From Flavobacteriales bacterium (GTDB lineage: Bacteria > Bacteroidota > Bacteroidia > Flavobacteriales_D > Sanyastnellaceae), in contig PKDZ01000039.1 of NCBI GenBank assembly GCA_002862785.1, forward strand, positions 54,198 through 118,197: 64,000 nt of DNA, read 5' to 3'. Below, one piece after another: positions 9,801 to 18,768 of this stretch. Positions within the stretch are counted from its first letter, which is position 1; each line of letters starts with the position of its first letter. A model generated the notes under the pieces. It saw only the letters and a program-made list of their open reading frames with translations. It did no database searches and was not told the DNA's origin. The position numbers and the translations under genes were made by a program.

Positions 9801-11507
9801 GACTTCACCGGGCTCTGCGCCTCCAACACGGAAGGCTGCACCGACCCCTTTGCCATCAACTATGACCCGACCGCCACGGTGGACGACGGCAGCTGCCTGT
9901 TCATCCCCAACGTAACGATTCAAGAGATCAACGAGGGCTTGACATCGGGCATCGTGACCACCACGGGCATCGTGACCGGTGTGTACCTCACCGACGACGG
10001 CTCCTTCGGCGGACAGGCCGCCTTCACCATGCAGAACGGAACAGGGGCCTTCTCCGGAATCTGGGTGCGCGGTGCGGATGCCACGCCGGAGTCCATTGGC
10101 AACGTCCAGGTCGGCGATGAGGTGGAGATCACCGGTGCTCCAGACAGCTGGTACGGCAACGACTTCTTCCCGAACCCCGCCCTCACCATCCTGTCCTCCG
10201 GCAACCCACTGCCGGCGGCCGAGGTGCTCGCCACCGGTGATGTGAACCTCGAAGACTGGGAGGCCGTGCTCGTCACGGTGACTGCGGAATGCGACAACCC
10301 AGATCTCGGATTCGGAGAATGGTCCGTCAACGACGGCAGCGGTGCTGCCCGCATCAATGACCGTGCCTATGACGCCCTCGATGCGGGCGTTGTGGAAGCC
10401 GGCCGCACCTACCGCGTGACCGCCCCGACCGGATACGCTTACGGCAACTGGAAGATCGAGCCGCGGGACAGCACCGACGTGGTGCGCCTCGGTTGCACCG
10501 ATTCCACCTTCCCCAACTACTGGCCATTGGCCAATGAGGACGACGGGTCCTGCGCCAACCTCCCCGGTTGCACCGACCCAGCTGCCGACAACTACAACCC
10601 GGATGCCACCTCCGACGACGGAAGCTGCATCATCACGGGCTGCACCGATCCGACGGCCCTCAACTACAACGAGGCGGCGACGGTGGCAGACAACGACCTG
10701 TGCTACTACACCCTCCCCAACGTCATCGTCAACGAGATCCACTACAACCCCTGCGACAACCAGGGCGGGGACTTCGATTGGGAGTATGCGGAGTTCTACA
10801 ATGCCGGTGACGAGGCCGACCTGAGCGGTTACGAAGTCTGGTTCGCCTTCTCCAACCCGGAGAACATTTCCCTTGCCCTGACCTTCCCGGCCGGCACGAT
10901 CATTCCGGCGGACAGCTACTTCTTGGTCGTCCCGGGAGTGGTGGCCGAGGCCAACTACACGGCCATGGGCATCACGTGCTTCGTCATGGACAATGGCAAC
11001 TGGGGCAATGGCGGGGGCACCGTACAGCTGCAGGATGCCTTCGGCAACATCGTGGACGCCGTCACCTACGACGACGCCGATCCCTGGCCTTCTCAGGAAA
11101 TCAGCATCCTGGGCAATGTTTTCGCGGCCAGCCCTGACGGCGGATGTGCCTCGCTCGAGCTCATCCTGCCGACGCTCAACAACGACGATCCCGACAACTG
11201 GCAGGGAAGCTGGGTGGACAACGGCACCCCGGGTGCGGCCAACAGCTCCGCCTTCGGTTGCACGGACGGTGCCGCCTGCAACTACTCGGCCGTCGCCTTG
11301 TTCGACGACGACAGCTGCACATATGACTGCTACGGCTGTACGTACCCCGAGGCCAACAACTACGACGAGACGGCAACGGTCGACGACGGCACCTGCGAGG
11401 TGACGGCCGAGGACAATTGTCCGACGGACCTCAACGACGACGGCACGACGTCTGTGAGTGACCTTCTCATCCTGCTCGGTGCGTTCGCCACCGACTGCGA
11501 GGAGTAA
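6861..11507 (+). CDS. Large secreted multidomain protein: lamin-tail (LTD)-like domains, cupredoxin-like domain, three OB-fold-like repeats, nine GCTD...DDGSC repeats, dockerin-like C-terminus
   Basis: Signal peptide MKRYAMWKLASLLCAVLMTGTLSAQ; repeats GCTDPAADNYNPDATSDDGSC etc.; LTD-like FFSEYAEGSSNNKYLEIYNPTDGPVSL; C-terminus DLNDDGTTSVSDLLILLGAFATDCEE. Confidence 0.85.
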   Translation: MKRYAMWKLASLLCAVLMTGTLSAQTAYLSMLADPTDASSARFVKIENNSGANLDMTGWSLLRWTNGNAEPQSSSFDLGTYGTLYDGGCIYVANSASGFQDAYGFAPDLVAGTGGPADSNGDDQIALNNAAGEIVDFFGVIGEDGSNTCHEFEDGYALRTTTAPDGETWNGANWTIYSDGSSASGCVDHNAGQEQTAAAIASLVSACPADGGGSNDANACGVEGTVIESGSYFYSPSNVIVPVGGTVVWVNVGGFHNVNGDINSLDGQPYGNPEAFSLGAVSGGTPETPTCIGSYTFTVPGVYTYDCSIGSHAAQGMVATVTVGTGGCTDNTAVNYSANADFDNGSCEFAQEATISAIQQDMGADDNGTYDGQTVLVRGVVTGVYGSNTSIQDGEGAWSGIFIYVGGGLLDGTTQVAMGDSVLVEGTVGSYNGGTQLTGASATILNSGNTLPAPLVLSTADANLEEYEGVLCQVTGAITGEPNNFGEFTIDDGSGNHTVDDLGYDGYTEQGAMLGDSYRVTGAINGSFGNSIEPRDADDFQKLGCTNPAANNYDADAIIDDDSCEVVDGAISIATIQQGQALDPPVFTDSLVTVSGIVTGVYGSLFSFQEGTGAYSGMFGFNPEVAVTVGDFVALTGTINEYFGLTQIMGVDGNPIATTIVSQGNDLPAAEVLGTAAADMEEWEGVLVQSTGSVSSPDLGNGEWGIDDGSGELRVDDRGWDHQATGEVVINAQFQVTAPLHYSFGNYKLIPRGEGDVLLYGCTLPNADNYVAGADIDDGSCTGSEPCDLFFSEYAEGSSNNKYLEIYNPTDGPVSLALYSLANQSNGANNSDPAAAEWDYWNDLFATGASIGAGETYLIVHPSASAALLDSADVTFGFLSNGDDAWGLIYSANASFGNGGDWELIDVVGEPYGLDPGSGWDVAGVTNATQNHTLRRKSSISYGNGGDWAASAGTNADDSQWIVLENDYALNNGLEGYNSHDFTGLCASNTEGCTDPFAINYDPTATVDDGSCLFIPNVTIQEINEGLTSGIVTTTGIVTGVYLTDDGSFGGQAAFTMQNGTGAFSGIWVRGADATPESIGNVQVGDEVEITGAPDSWYGNDFFPNPALTILSSGNPLPAAEVLATGDVNLEDWEAVLVTVTAECDNPDLGFGEWSVNDGSGAARINDRAYDALDAGVVEAGRTYRVTAPTGYAYGNWKIEPRDSTDVVRLGCTDSTFPNYWPLANEDDGSCANLPGCTDPAADNYNPDATSDDGSCIITGCTDPTALNYNEAATVADNDLCYYTLPNVIVNEIHYNPCDNQGGDFDWEYAEFYNAGDEADLSGYEVWFAFSNPENISLALTFPAGTIIPADSYFLVVPGVVAEANYTAMGITCFVMDNGNWGNGGGTVQLQDAFGNIVDAVTYDDADPWPSQEISILGNVFAASPDGGCASLELILPTLNNDDPDNWQGSWVDNGTPGAANSSAFGCTDGAACNYSAVALFDDDSCTYDCYGCTYPEANNYDETATVDDGTCEVTAEDNCPTDLNDDGTTSVSDLLILLGAFATDCEE

Positions 11508-11528
11508 TCCACCGGAACGACTTCAAGG

Positions 11529-11563
11529 GGAAGGGTGGCCTTTGGGCCGCCCTTCCTGTTTTT
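11529..11563 (+). terminator. Intrinsic terminator after the giant secreted protein gene
   Basis: GGAAGGGTGGCC-TTTG-GGCCGCCCTTCC (12 bp, one G-U) followed by TGTTTTT. Confidence 0.9.
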
Positions 11564-11606
11564 GACCCCCGCGAAAATCTGCGAACTTCGGACTCCTTAG
11601 ACGCTC

Positions 11607-13292
11607 ATGAACTCCTTGCTCCAGGTCTTCCAACTCGTCGGTTCCCTCGGACTGTTCATTTACGGGATGGTCCTGATGAGCGAGTCCATTCAGAGGCTGG
11701 CCGGCAAGCGACTCCGGTCCGCGGTCTCCGCCGTGACGAGGAATCCCGTGCGGGCCTACCTGTCCGGTCTGAGTCTGACGGGCCTCTTGCAGTCGAGCAG
11801 CGTGACCTCACTGATGGCCGTCAGTTTCGTACAGGTCGGTCTGCTTCGACTCAGCGAGGCCTATTTCGTGCTGCTCGGGGCCAATCTGGGCACCACGGTC
11901 ACCGGGTGGCTGGTTGCCCTGACCATCAGCAAGCCCTCCATCGGGAGCTTTTCCCTGCCCCTCCTCTCTTGTGCATTGCCCTTGCTGTTCGCGCAGCGGC
12001 GGAGGACGCGTTCGGCGGGAGAGGCGGTCATCGGCTTCGCCCTGATGTTTGTTGGGCTCGGGCTGCTCAAAAACGGGGTGCCCCCGATCACAGAGGCGGG
12101 ACTCGCGCAATTCCTGGCCCAGTTCTCAGGCGGGGGGAGCATCGGGGGTGCGCTGGGCATCGTCGCCATCGGCATTGCGGGCACCGTGGCCTTGCAGAGC
12201 TCCTCCGCCATGATGGCCCTCATCATCACCCTCGCTGCAGGAGGGGTGGTTTCCGAATGGGGAGGGGCCGCCATGTTGCTTGGCGCGAACATCGGCACCA
12301 CCTCCACCGTGATCCTGGCTTCCCTTGTGGCGGGCCGGGAGGCGCGGCGGGCCGCCTTGAGCCATTTTCTGATCAACCTCTTCGGCGTGCTTCTCGCCCT
12401 GCCCGTTCTGCACATCCTCCTCGACGGCATTGCCTGGTTCCTCGCTCCGATGGGAGACAGAGCCGCGGACATCGCCATCCACCTGGCAATGTTGCACACG
12501 GGATTCAACGGCGTCGTGACCGGTCTCTTCGGTCTGTTTCCCCGGCCCATCCTCTGGCTGGTCCGAAAGCTGGTGCCGGGCGAAGGCATTCGCGGATTCA
12601 AGAGCCCGCTCGTGACCGCCAGCGTGATGGACGCCCCAGAGCTCCAAGTGCTCGAGGCTCAGCGGGAAGCGGAACGCCACCACGAGCTGGCCTTGGGGAT
12701 GGTGGACGAGATGAAGGCCCTGCTTGAGGAGATGAGCCCCACCAAGCGGAAGTCCATTGCGGACCGTTTGATGGAGGCCCACAGCCTCGGAGCGCGGTAC
12801 GAAGGAGAGATCAAGGGCTTTTTGGAGCGCCTCGCCCGGAGCAAATTGTCCGGGTCCACGTATCGCCAGGTGCAGTTCCTTCTCGAATGGACCACCGAAA
12901 TGGGTCAGGTCGTGGAGCTCGGCCACCGGTTCCGTCTGCTTCAGTCTGAGCGCGAGCGGGACGAGGTGTTCTTCGTGCCCAAGCAGCGGAAGCGGCTCAA
13001 CGAGATGATGGACCTGCTCAAGGAGGCGATGGGGACCCTTGGGGAATTGAACACCCCCATTGCCCAACCCTTTGGCGAGGCGGAAGTCCATCTGGGCAAG
13101 GTCGAGTCCATCCTCATCGAACTCGACGGCGTCCGGCAGCAGATGAGCAAGAGCCGCAAGGAGGACATCCGGAAGGGCCGCTACACGCCGGAGAGCGCGA
13201 GGGCCTACAAGGAGATGGGGGATCTGCTCGAGGAAATGGGCCTGCGGATGGGCCTCGTCGTCTCCCGCTACGCGGAGATTTTCAAGGTTTGA
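11607..13292 (+). CDS. Na/Pi cotransporter family protein with C-terminal PhoU-like region
   Basis: LQSSSVTSLMAVSFVQVGLL and ALQSSSAMMALIITLAAGG repeats (QSSS motifs of the NptA/PF02690 family) plus a helical C-terminus. Confidence 0.9.
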   Translation: MNSLLQVFQLVGSLGLFIYGMVLMSESIQRLAGKRLRSAVSAVTRNPVRAYLSGLSLTGLLQSSSVTSLMAVSFVQVGLLRLSEAYFVLLGANLGTTVTGWLVALTISKPSIGSFSLPLLSCALPLLFAQRRRTRSAGEAVIGFALMFVGLGLLKNGVPPITEAGLAQFLAQFSGGGSIGGALGIVAIGIAGTVALQSSSAMMALIITLAAGGVVSEWGGAAMLLGANIGTTSTVILASLVAGREARRAALSHFLINLFGVLLALPVLHILLDGIAWFLAPMGDRAADIAIHLAMLHTGFNGVVTGLFGLFPRPILWLVRKLVPGEGIRGFKSPLVTASVMDAPELQVLEAQREAERHHELALGMVDEMKALLEEMSPTKRKSIADRLMEAHSLGARYEGEIKGFLERLARSKLSGSTYRQVQFLLEWTTEMGQVVELGHRFRLLQSERERDEVFFVPKQRKRLNEMMDLLKEAMGTLGELNTPIAQPFGEAEVHLGKVESILIELDGVRQQMSKSRKEDIRKGRYTPESARAYKEMGDLLEEMGLRMGLVVSRYAEIFKV

Positions 13293-13812
13293 GCGCGGGG
13301 GCGGTTCGAAGCGTGTCGCTCGACTGGAGATCACGGTCCACAATGTGGACGGCAAACCTCAGGGTGTCCCACTCGGAGGTCAGGTAATACCGAGGTGCTA
13401 GTTCCACAGTGATGGTGCCCCGGAGGGCTTTGTTCTGTCCGGAGGGCTCAATGCGCGGGGCCCTGTAGAAGAAGGGCACCTGTCCGATGGCCGGATCCAG
13501 GACAATCGGGGTCCATTGTCCGTCCCGCAGCTCCTCGTATGCGCAGAAGACGTTGTGGTGGAAGGGACACGTCGGGCAGAAGGCGCCTGTGGTGTCGGCC
13601 TGATCGAGCCCAAAGTTGCCGTCTCCATCTTCGAAACCGATGGAAAGCTGGCCCACTTCCCCGTCGGTGGTCAGTCTCAATTCAGTCAGGCGAGGCTCGG
13701 GGGGCAGAGAGACGGGCGGTTCACACCCGGTGAGGAGGGCCAGCCCAGCCGCTGACAAACACAACCCCCATGCATTCCCTGCGGTGGAATTCGTCGATCG
13801 TCGTCGGCTCAT
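13282..13812 (-). CDS. Small predicted lipoprotein
   Basis: MSRRRSTNSTAGNAWGLCLSAAGLALLTGCEPPVSLPPEPRL: lipobox LLTGC. The 1005-aa ORF in the track is a spurious upstream extension. Confidence 0.7.
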   Translation of the reverse strand: MSRRRSTNSTAGNAWGLCLSAAGLALLTGCEPPVSLPPEPRLTELRLTTDGEVGQLSIGFEDGDGNFGLDQADTTGAFCPTCPFHHNVFCAYEELRDGQWTPIVLDPAIGQVPFFYRAPRIEPSGQNKALRGTITVELAPRYYLTSEWDTLRFAVHIVDRDLQSSDTLRTAPALKP

Positions 13813-13833
13813 GCCGGGAAAATAAGCCGCAAT

Positions 13834-14964
13834 TTGCGTGTCATGGAAGGTTCGACAGGCCAACAGAACCCAATCCGAGGGCAGGAGGACGGCCGCGCCT
13901 TGCGGGACCGCATCGCCGCGGCCATCCGCTCGGGGGAGGACCTCACCAGCGCCGCCTTTGACGCCCTCACCCTCGCCGCCTTCCGGCTTCAGTTCGCCGC
14001 CAACCCCCTGTATGGACAGTGGTGCCGCCACATCGGCTGGACGGCGGACCGGGTCGCTCGCCTCGAGCGTGCTTCGGAGATTCCTTGTCTGCCGGTCGAG
14101 GCCTTCAAATGGGGTGACGTCCACACGGCTGGTACAGAAGAGGGCGGGGCCGACCCGGTCCGCTTTCGGACCAGTGGCACCACTTCGGACACGCACCTGC
14201 GTGGAGTGCATACCGTTCGGACCCCGGATTTGTATCGCCTGAGTGCCCGGTCTGGATTCGAGCGTGTCCATGGCCCGCCGTCCGCCGATGGCGCTGTCGT
14301 CCTCGGTCTGCTGCCGGGCTACCTCGAACGGAGCGACAGCAGCCTCGTCCACATGGTGGAAGATTTGCGGAAAGCCGGATGGGCCCTTCCCGGAGAGTCT
14401 CCAGCAGACGGGTTCCACCTCCATGATGTGGGCGAGCTGTTTCAGGCCATTGATCACGCTTTGGCCAGGGGACGGAAACCGGTCGTCATCGGCGTCACCT
14501 GGGCCCTCGTCGACGCCGCGGATGCCTGGGCGGCTTCCGGGCGCGATCCGATTTCGAATGCAGTTTCCATCGTGGAAACCGGAGGGATGAAGGGACGCCG
14601 TAAGGAGTGGGTCCGGGAGGAGGTTCATGCCCACCTCAAGTCCGGATTCGGTTGCGACGCCATCCGAGGTGAATACGGCATGACCGAGCTGCTCAGCCAA
14701 GCATGGTCCTCTGGCAGTGGACACTACGTGACGCCCCCGTGGATGCGGGTCCGCATCCGCCGAACGGACGACCCCTTTTCCGCCGAGTCCGGCGGGGCCA
14801 CCGGAGGACTCGACCTTATCGACCTCGCCAACCTCGGCAGTTGCTGCTTCCTCTCGACGCAGGACTTGGCGCGTCCGCTGCCCGGAGCGCCCTGCCGCCA
14901 TTTCGAAGTCTTGGGGAGGTTCGACGACGCCGAGGTGCGGGGGTGCAATCTGATGATAGAATGA
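13834..14964 (+). CDS. LuxE/PaaK-like acyl-protein synthetase/acyltransferase family protein
   Basis: VRFRTSGTTSDTHLRGVHTV...VVIGVTWALVDAADAW...GEYGMTELLSQAW: LuxE-type adenylation-like motifs; alternative ATG at 13843. Confidence 0.75.
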   Translation: MRVMEGSTGQQNPIRGQEDGRALRDRIAAAIRSGEDLTSAAFDALTLAAFRLQFAANPLYGQWCRHIGWTADRVARLERASEIPCLPVEAFKWGDVHTAGTEEGGADPVRFRTSGTTSDTHLRGVHTVRTPDLYRLSARSGFERVHGPPSADGAVVLGLLPGYLERSDSSLVHMVEDLRKAGWALPGESPADGFHLHDVGELFQAIDHALARGRKPVVIGVTWALVDAADAWAASGRDPISNAVSIVETGGMKGRRKEWVREEVHAHLKSGFGCDAIRGEYGMTELLSQAWSSGSGHYVTPPWMRVRIRRTDDPFSAESGGATGGLDLIDLANLGSCCFLSTQDLARPLPGAPCRHFEVLGRFDDAEVRGCNLMIE

Positions 14965-14980
14965 GTTCGGTTCTTTTTTC

Positions 14981-15011
14981 TTGACCACCCGCCTTTCGCC
15001 GTGTAGCTTCG
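14981..15011 (+). promoter_or_regulatory. Bacteroidota-type promoter (-33 TTG, 20-nt spacer, -7 TAGCTTCG)
   Basis: TTG at 14981-14983; TAGCTTCG at 15004-15011, 7 nt before ATG 15019. Confidence 0.65.
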
Positions 15012-15018
15012 CCGCGCC

Positions 15019-16068
15019 ATGGAGTCGGTCATTGCCCTGCTCGGATTCACCCTTGCTGCCTACTCGGTGGTGGGCAACGACAGCATCCAGACACTGGGCA
15101 CCTTTCTGACCTCCAACGAGGACAAGCCTTGGTGGGTTCTTTGGCTCTACGCCGGCGGCATCATGGCCATTGTCGTCACCATGGGCTACCTCGGACTGGG
15201 CGAATACCTCGGGGGACGGGGTGGAGACCTCACCTTCGGCAAATACGCCGGGCTCTTCCAGGATCCCGACAAGCCCATCGACTTTCCGACCATGTCGATC
15301 TGGTACGTGCTGCCTCCCCTTGCACTGCTGGCCATCACTCGGCTGGGCATCCCGGTGAGCACCACCTTTTTGGTCCTGACGTTTTTCGCTCCCAAGGCCC
15401 TGCCCAAGATGCTCGTGAAGAGCCTTGGAGGCTACGGTGTGGCCTTCCTCTTCGCCATCGTGGCCTTTGTGGCCTTGAGTCGATTGACTGAGCGGTTCTT
15501 CCTCCGACATCCGATGGAGGAGGGCAAGGGGCTCCTGCAGAACAAACGGTTTTGGACGGTCACCCAATGGCTCGCCACCGGATTCCTCTGGAGCCAATGG
15601 CTGACCCAGGATCTGGTCAACATCCTCGTCTACCTCGGGGACCCCGCCCAGGTGGAGTTTTGGAAGTTTCTGTTCGCCCTGACGGTTCTGGTGGGCATGC
15701 TCGGCTACATCTTTTACCAGCGCGGGGGAGAGATTCAGAAAATCGTTCGGGTCAAGACCAACACCGCCGACATCCGATCGGCCACCTTCATCGACCTGTT
15801 CTATGGGATGGTGTTGCTCATTTTCAAGTTTGACACCTTCGGCATCGGAGCCAAGGTGCCAATGAGCACGACCTGGGTCTTCCTCGGCATGCTGGCCGGA
15901 CGTGAGGTGGCGCTTCGCCTGCGGTTGAATGAGCTGGACCGGACGCGCCTGTGGCCGATGGTGTTCAGCGACCTTGGGAAGGCCACTCTCGGCCTGGTGA
16001 TCAGCGTCCTGCTGGTGGTCTTGCTGTACCTGGTGGAGGGCCGGGAGATGGCCGCCTTGTTCGGCTGA
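15019..16068 (+). CDS. Multi-TM membrane protein, distant PiT-type phosphate/sulfate permease-like
   Basis: VVGNDSIQTLGTF...LGIPVSTTFLVLTFFAPK...AKVPMSTTWVFLGMLAGREVALRL: two (V/M)STT motifs in an inverted-repeat-like layout. Confidence 0.65.
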   Translation: MESVIALLGFTLAAYSVVGNDSIQTLGTFLTSNEDKPWWVLWLYAGGIMAIVVTMGYLGLGEYLGGRGGDLTFGKYAGLFQDPDKPIDFPTMSIWYVLPPLALLAITRLGIPVSTTFLVLTFFAPKALPKMLVKSLGGYGVAFLFAIVAFVALSRLTERFFLRHPMEEGKGLLQNKRFWTVTQWLATGFLWSQWLTQDLVNILVYLGDPAQVEFWKFLFALTVLVGMLGYIFYQRGGEIQKIVRVKTNTADIRSATFIDLFYGMVLLIFKFDTFGIGAKVPMSTTWVFLGMLAGREVALRLRLNELDRTRLWPMVFSDLGKATLGLVISVLLVVLLYLVEGREMAALFG

Positions 16069-16076
16069 CGCCCGAC

Positions 16077-17354
16077 TCAGTCCGTGACCCGGACCAAATA
16101 GTAATTCTTCTTGCCGCGCTGCAGGAGCACCAGCCCGCTTCCGATGCAGTCCTCCTCGGTCACCACCTTGTCCTCGGTCACCTTGTTGCGGTTGACACTC
16201 ACCGAATTCTCCTTGAGCGCACGGCGGGCCTCCCCGCCACTGGCGAGGAAGGCGGACTCGCCCCCGGCGAGCAGATCGATGATGCCGATGCCACTGCACA
16301 GGACGTCGCGGGACACTTCGCGTTGGGGCACCCCTTCGAAAACACTCAGGAGTTCGCTTTCAGGCAAAGCACGGAGGTCATCCTCGGTGGATTTGCCGAA
16401 CAGCAGGGCCGTGGCGGCCAAGGCGGTCTGAAGATCCTCCTCTCCATGGATGCGGCGGGTGACGTCGGCGGCCAGCTCCTTCTGAAGGAGGCGGGCGCCG
16501 GGGTTCTCGGCATGGGCGGACTCGATGTCCTCGATGCGTTCCCGGTCCAGCAAGGTGAAGATGCGGATGTACCGGGCCGCGTCCTCGTCGGCCGCATTGA
16601 TCCAGTACTGGTAGAACTTGTAGGCGCTGGTGCGGGCCTTGTCAATCCACACGTTGCCCCCTTCGCTCTTGCCGAATTTCGAGCCGTCCGCCTTGGTGAT
16701 GAGCGGAGCGGTGAGGGCAAAGGCGTGGCCCTGGCCCTTGCGGCGGATGAGCTCGGTCCCGGTGGTCATGTTGCCCCACTGGTCGCTGCCGCCCATTTGC
16801 AGCATGCACCCCTCCTCCTTCCACAGGTGGTAGAAGTCATAGCCCTGGACGAGCTGGTAGCTGAACTCCGTGAAGCTCATGCCGCCCTCGAGGCGGTTTT
16901 TCACCGAGTCCTTGGCCGTCATATAGTTGACGGTGATGTGCTTGCCGACGTCGCGGATGAAGTCGAGAAAGCTGAAGTCCTGGAACCAGTCGTAGTTGTT
17001 GACCACCCGGGCCGCAGCCGGGCCATCGAAGTCGAGGAAGCGCTCGAGCTGGGCTTTCTGGCAGGCGAGGTTGTGTTGCAGCACCTCCACGTCGAGAAAC
17101 TGGCGCTCGGCCGTCTTTCCGCTGGGGTCACCCACCATGCCAGTGGCGCCCCCAACGAGGGCGATGGGACGGTGGCCGGCCCGTTGAAGGTGCACGAGCA
17201 GCATCACCGGCACGAGGTTGCCGATGTGCAGGGAATCCGCCGTCGGATCGAAGCCGACATAGCCGGTTGTCTGCTCCTTGGCGAGATGCTCCTCGAGGCC
17301 CGGCATGGCATCGTGCAGCAGACCGCGCCACGTCAATTCGGCAATGAAATCCAT
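16077..17354 (-). CDS. tyrS: Tyrosyl-tRNA synthetase
   Basis: [52 protein letters not shown]...[13 protein letters not shown]. Confidence 0.97.
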   Translation of the reverse strand: MDFIAELTWRGLLHDAMPGLEEHLAKEQTTGYVGFDPTADSLHIGNLVPVMLLVHLQRAGHRPIALVGGATGMVGDPSGKTAERQFLDVEVLQHNLACQKAQLERFLDFDGPAAARVVNNYDWFQDFSFLDFIRDVGKHITVNYMTAKDSVKNRLEGGMSFTEFSYQLVQGYDFYHLWKEEGCMLQMGGSDQWGNMTTGTELIRRKGQGHAFALTAPLITKADGSKFGKSEGGNVWIDKARTSAYKFYQYWINAADEDAARYIRIFTLLDRERIEDIESAHAENPGARLLQKELAADVTRRIHGEEDLQTALAATALLFGKSTEDDLRALPESELLSVFEGVPQREVSRDVLCSGIGIIDLLAGGESAFLASGGEARRALKENSVSVNRNKVTEDKVVTEEDCIGSGLVLLQRGKKNYYLVRVTD

Positions 17355-17359
17355 GGGCG

Positions 17360-17367
17360 CAAAGGTA
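17360..17367 (-). promoter_or_regulatory. Putative -7 element TACCTTTG for tyrS
   Basis: Minus-strand TACCTTTG, 5 nt upstream of the tyrS ATG at 17354. Confidence 0.6.
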
Positions 17368-17398
17368 CGGTGGGAGCGGGGCGTTGCAGGGAGTGGAG

Positions 17399-18715
17399 TC
17401 AGAGGAAGGGGACCAATTCCTCCAGCTTCATGGACCGGGACCCCTTGAGCAGGATCGTGCGGCCCGACAGCATGTCGGCCTGGAGCGCGGTCGTCATCTC
17501 CTCTGTGTTGGGGAAGGTCCGGTCACCCGGCGCGTGTTCTGAGAATTGCGCACCGACCACCCAGCATTCGAGGCCACATTTCCGGGCCACGTCCCGGGCG
17601 AGACGGTGACCCTGTGCCGAATGCGCCCCGAGCTCCATCATGTCTCCGAGGATGGCCAGCGGCGCATCATGGCTGGCGGCGGCAAAGGCGCGGAGGGTGG
17701 ATTCTACCGAACTCGGATTGGCATTGTAGCAGTCGACGATGACGGTGTTGCGGCCGGTGTCCACGGTCTCACCGCGTTGGCGGACGGGCTCGAACGTGGA
17801 CAAGGCCTCGCCAATCTCGGCTTCTGGTACGCCGAAGTGAAGTCCGGTGGCGACGGCGGCGGCCATGTTGGCGACCTGATGCGGCCCCTCGAGTTGGACC
17901 GGGAGGGGCTTCCCCTCCGCGTGCCACGGTCCTGGCGTCCGGGTGCCATCCAGGGACCAGAAGAGGGGCGCATCCGGAGCGTTTCCATCCCGCCACAGAA
18001 GCGGAGGATGATCCTCGGTCCGGTAGAGGCTCCGCGTGAGGCCGTCCAACGCACTCAGCGCCATGAGGTCCGGGTCATCCGCCGGCACCAGCGCCGTGCC
18101 GCTCCTGGAGGCGAGGTGGACGTAGAGTTCTTGTTTGCCCTTCTTGACCCCTTCGACGCCGCCGAATCCTTCGAGATGGGCGAGTCCGACATTGGTGATC
18201 ATGCCGTGGGTCGGGTCGGCGATGCGGGACAACAGGGCAATCTCGCCCTGGTGGTTGGCCCCCATTTCCACGAGGGCGAATTCCACGTCGGCTGGCATGG
18301 AGAGGAGGGTGAGGGGCACCCCGATGTGGTTGTTCAGGTTGCCTTCGGTGGCGTGCACATCGAAGGACCTCGACAGGACGGCCCGCAAGAGTTCCTTGGT
18401 GGTCGTCTTCCCGTTGCTCCCGGTCAGGCCGAAGACCGGGCCCGGAAACCGCGTCCTGTGTCGGTGGGCCAGGTCCTGCAGGGCACTCAGCACATCCTCT
18501 ACGTGAAGCAGGCGGTCTCCGCTGAGCGCAGGGTCGTCCACCACGGCGGCGAGGCAGCCGGCGGCGAGGGCCTCATTGGCAAAGGCGTTGCCATCGAAGC
18601 GCTCCCCTTTCAGGGCGAAGAAGAGCTTGCCCGGTCCACATCGGCGGGTGTCGGTCGTGACCCCGTCGGATCGATCGAACCAATCGAGCAGCGCTTCGGT
18701 GGACGTGAAGTTCAT
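17399..18715 (-). CDS. murF: UDP-N-acetylmuramoyl-tripeptide--D-alanyl-D-alanine ligase
   Basis: [43 protein letters not shown]...[21 protein letters not shown]. Confidence 0.95.
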   Translation of the reverse strand: MNFTSTEALLDWFDRSDGVTTDTRRCGPGKLFFALKGERFDGNAFANEALAAGCLAAVVDDPALSGDRLLHVEDVLSALQDLAHRHRTRFPGPVFGLTGSNGKTTTKELLRAVLSRSFDVHATEGNLNNHIGVPLTLLSMPADVEFALVEMGANHQGEIALLSRIADPTHGMITNVGLAHLEGFGGVEGVKKGKQELYVHLASRSGTALVPADDPDLMALSALDGLTRSLYRTEDHPPLLWRDGNAPDAPLFWSLDGTRTPGPWHAEGKPLPVQLEGPHQVANMAAAVATGLHFGVPEAEIGEALSTFEPVRQRGETVDTGRNTVIVDCYNANPSSVESTLRAFAAASHDAPLAILGDMMELGAHSAQGHRLARDVARKCGLECWVVGAQFSEHAPGDRTFPNTEEMTTALQADMLSGRTILLKGSRSMKLEELVPFL

Positions 18716-18719
18716 GCCC

Positions 18720-18768
18720 GCCAAGAAAAGGCGAACCCCGTGAGGCTCGAGGCCAGCACGGGGTTCGC
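18720..18768 (-). terminator. Intrinsic terminator/attenuator between gldJ and murF
   Basis: Perfect 12-bp stem GCGAACCCCGTG (18731-18742)/CACGGGGTTCGC (18757-18768), followed on the minus strand by CTTTTCTT. Confidence 0.75.

Noticed and set aside
7650-10742. 1030-aa minus-strand ORF
   Set aside because: Antisense to the giant secreted protein; Val/Gly/Arg/His-rich translation with no family signature. Typical shadow ORF of GC-rich, repeat-containing coding sequence.
13813-16299. Upstream ~830 codons of the 1005-aa minus ORF 13282..16299
   Set aside because: Antisense to the LuxE-like and PiT-like genes; only the C-terminal 176 codons (lipoprotein) are credible.
15951-17609. 552-aa plus ORF antisense to tyrS
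   Set aside because: The opposite strand encodes unmistakable tyrosyl-tRNA synthetase; this translation lacks any motif.
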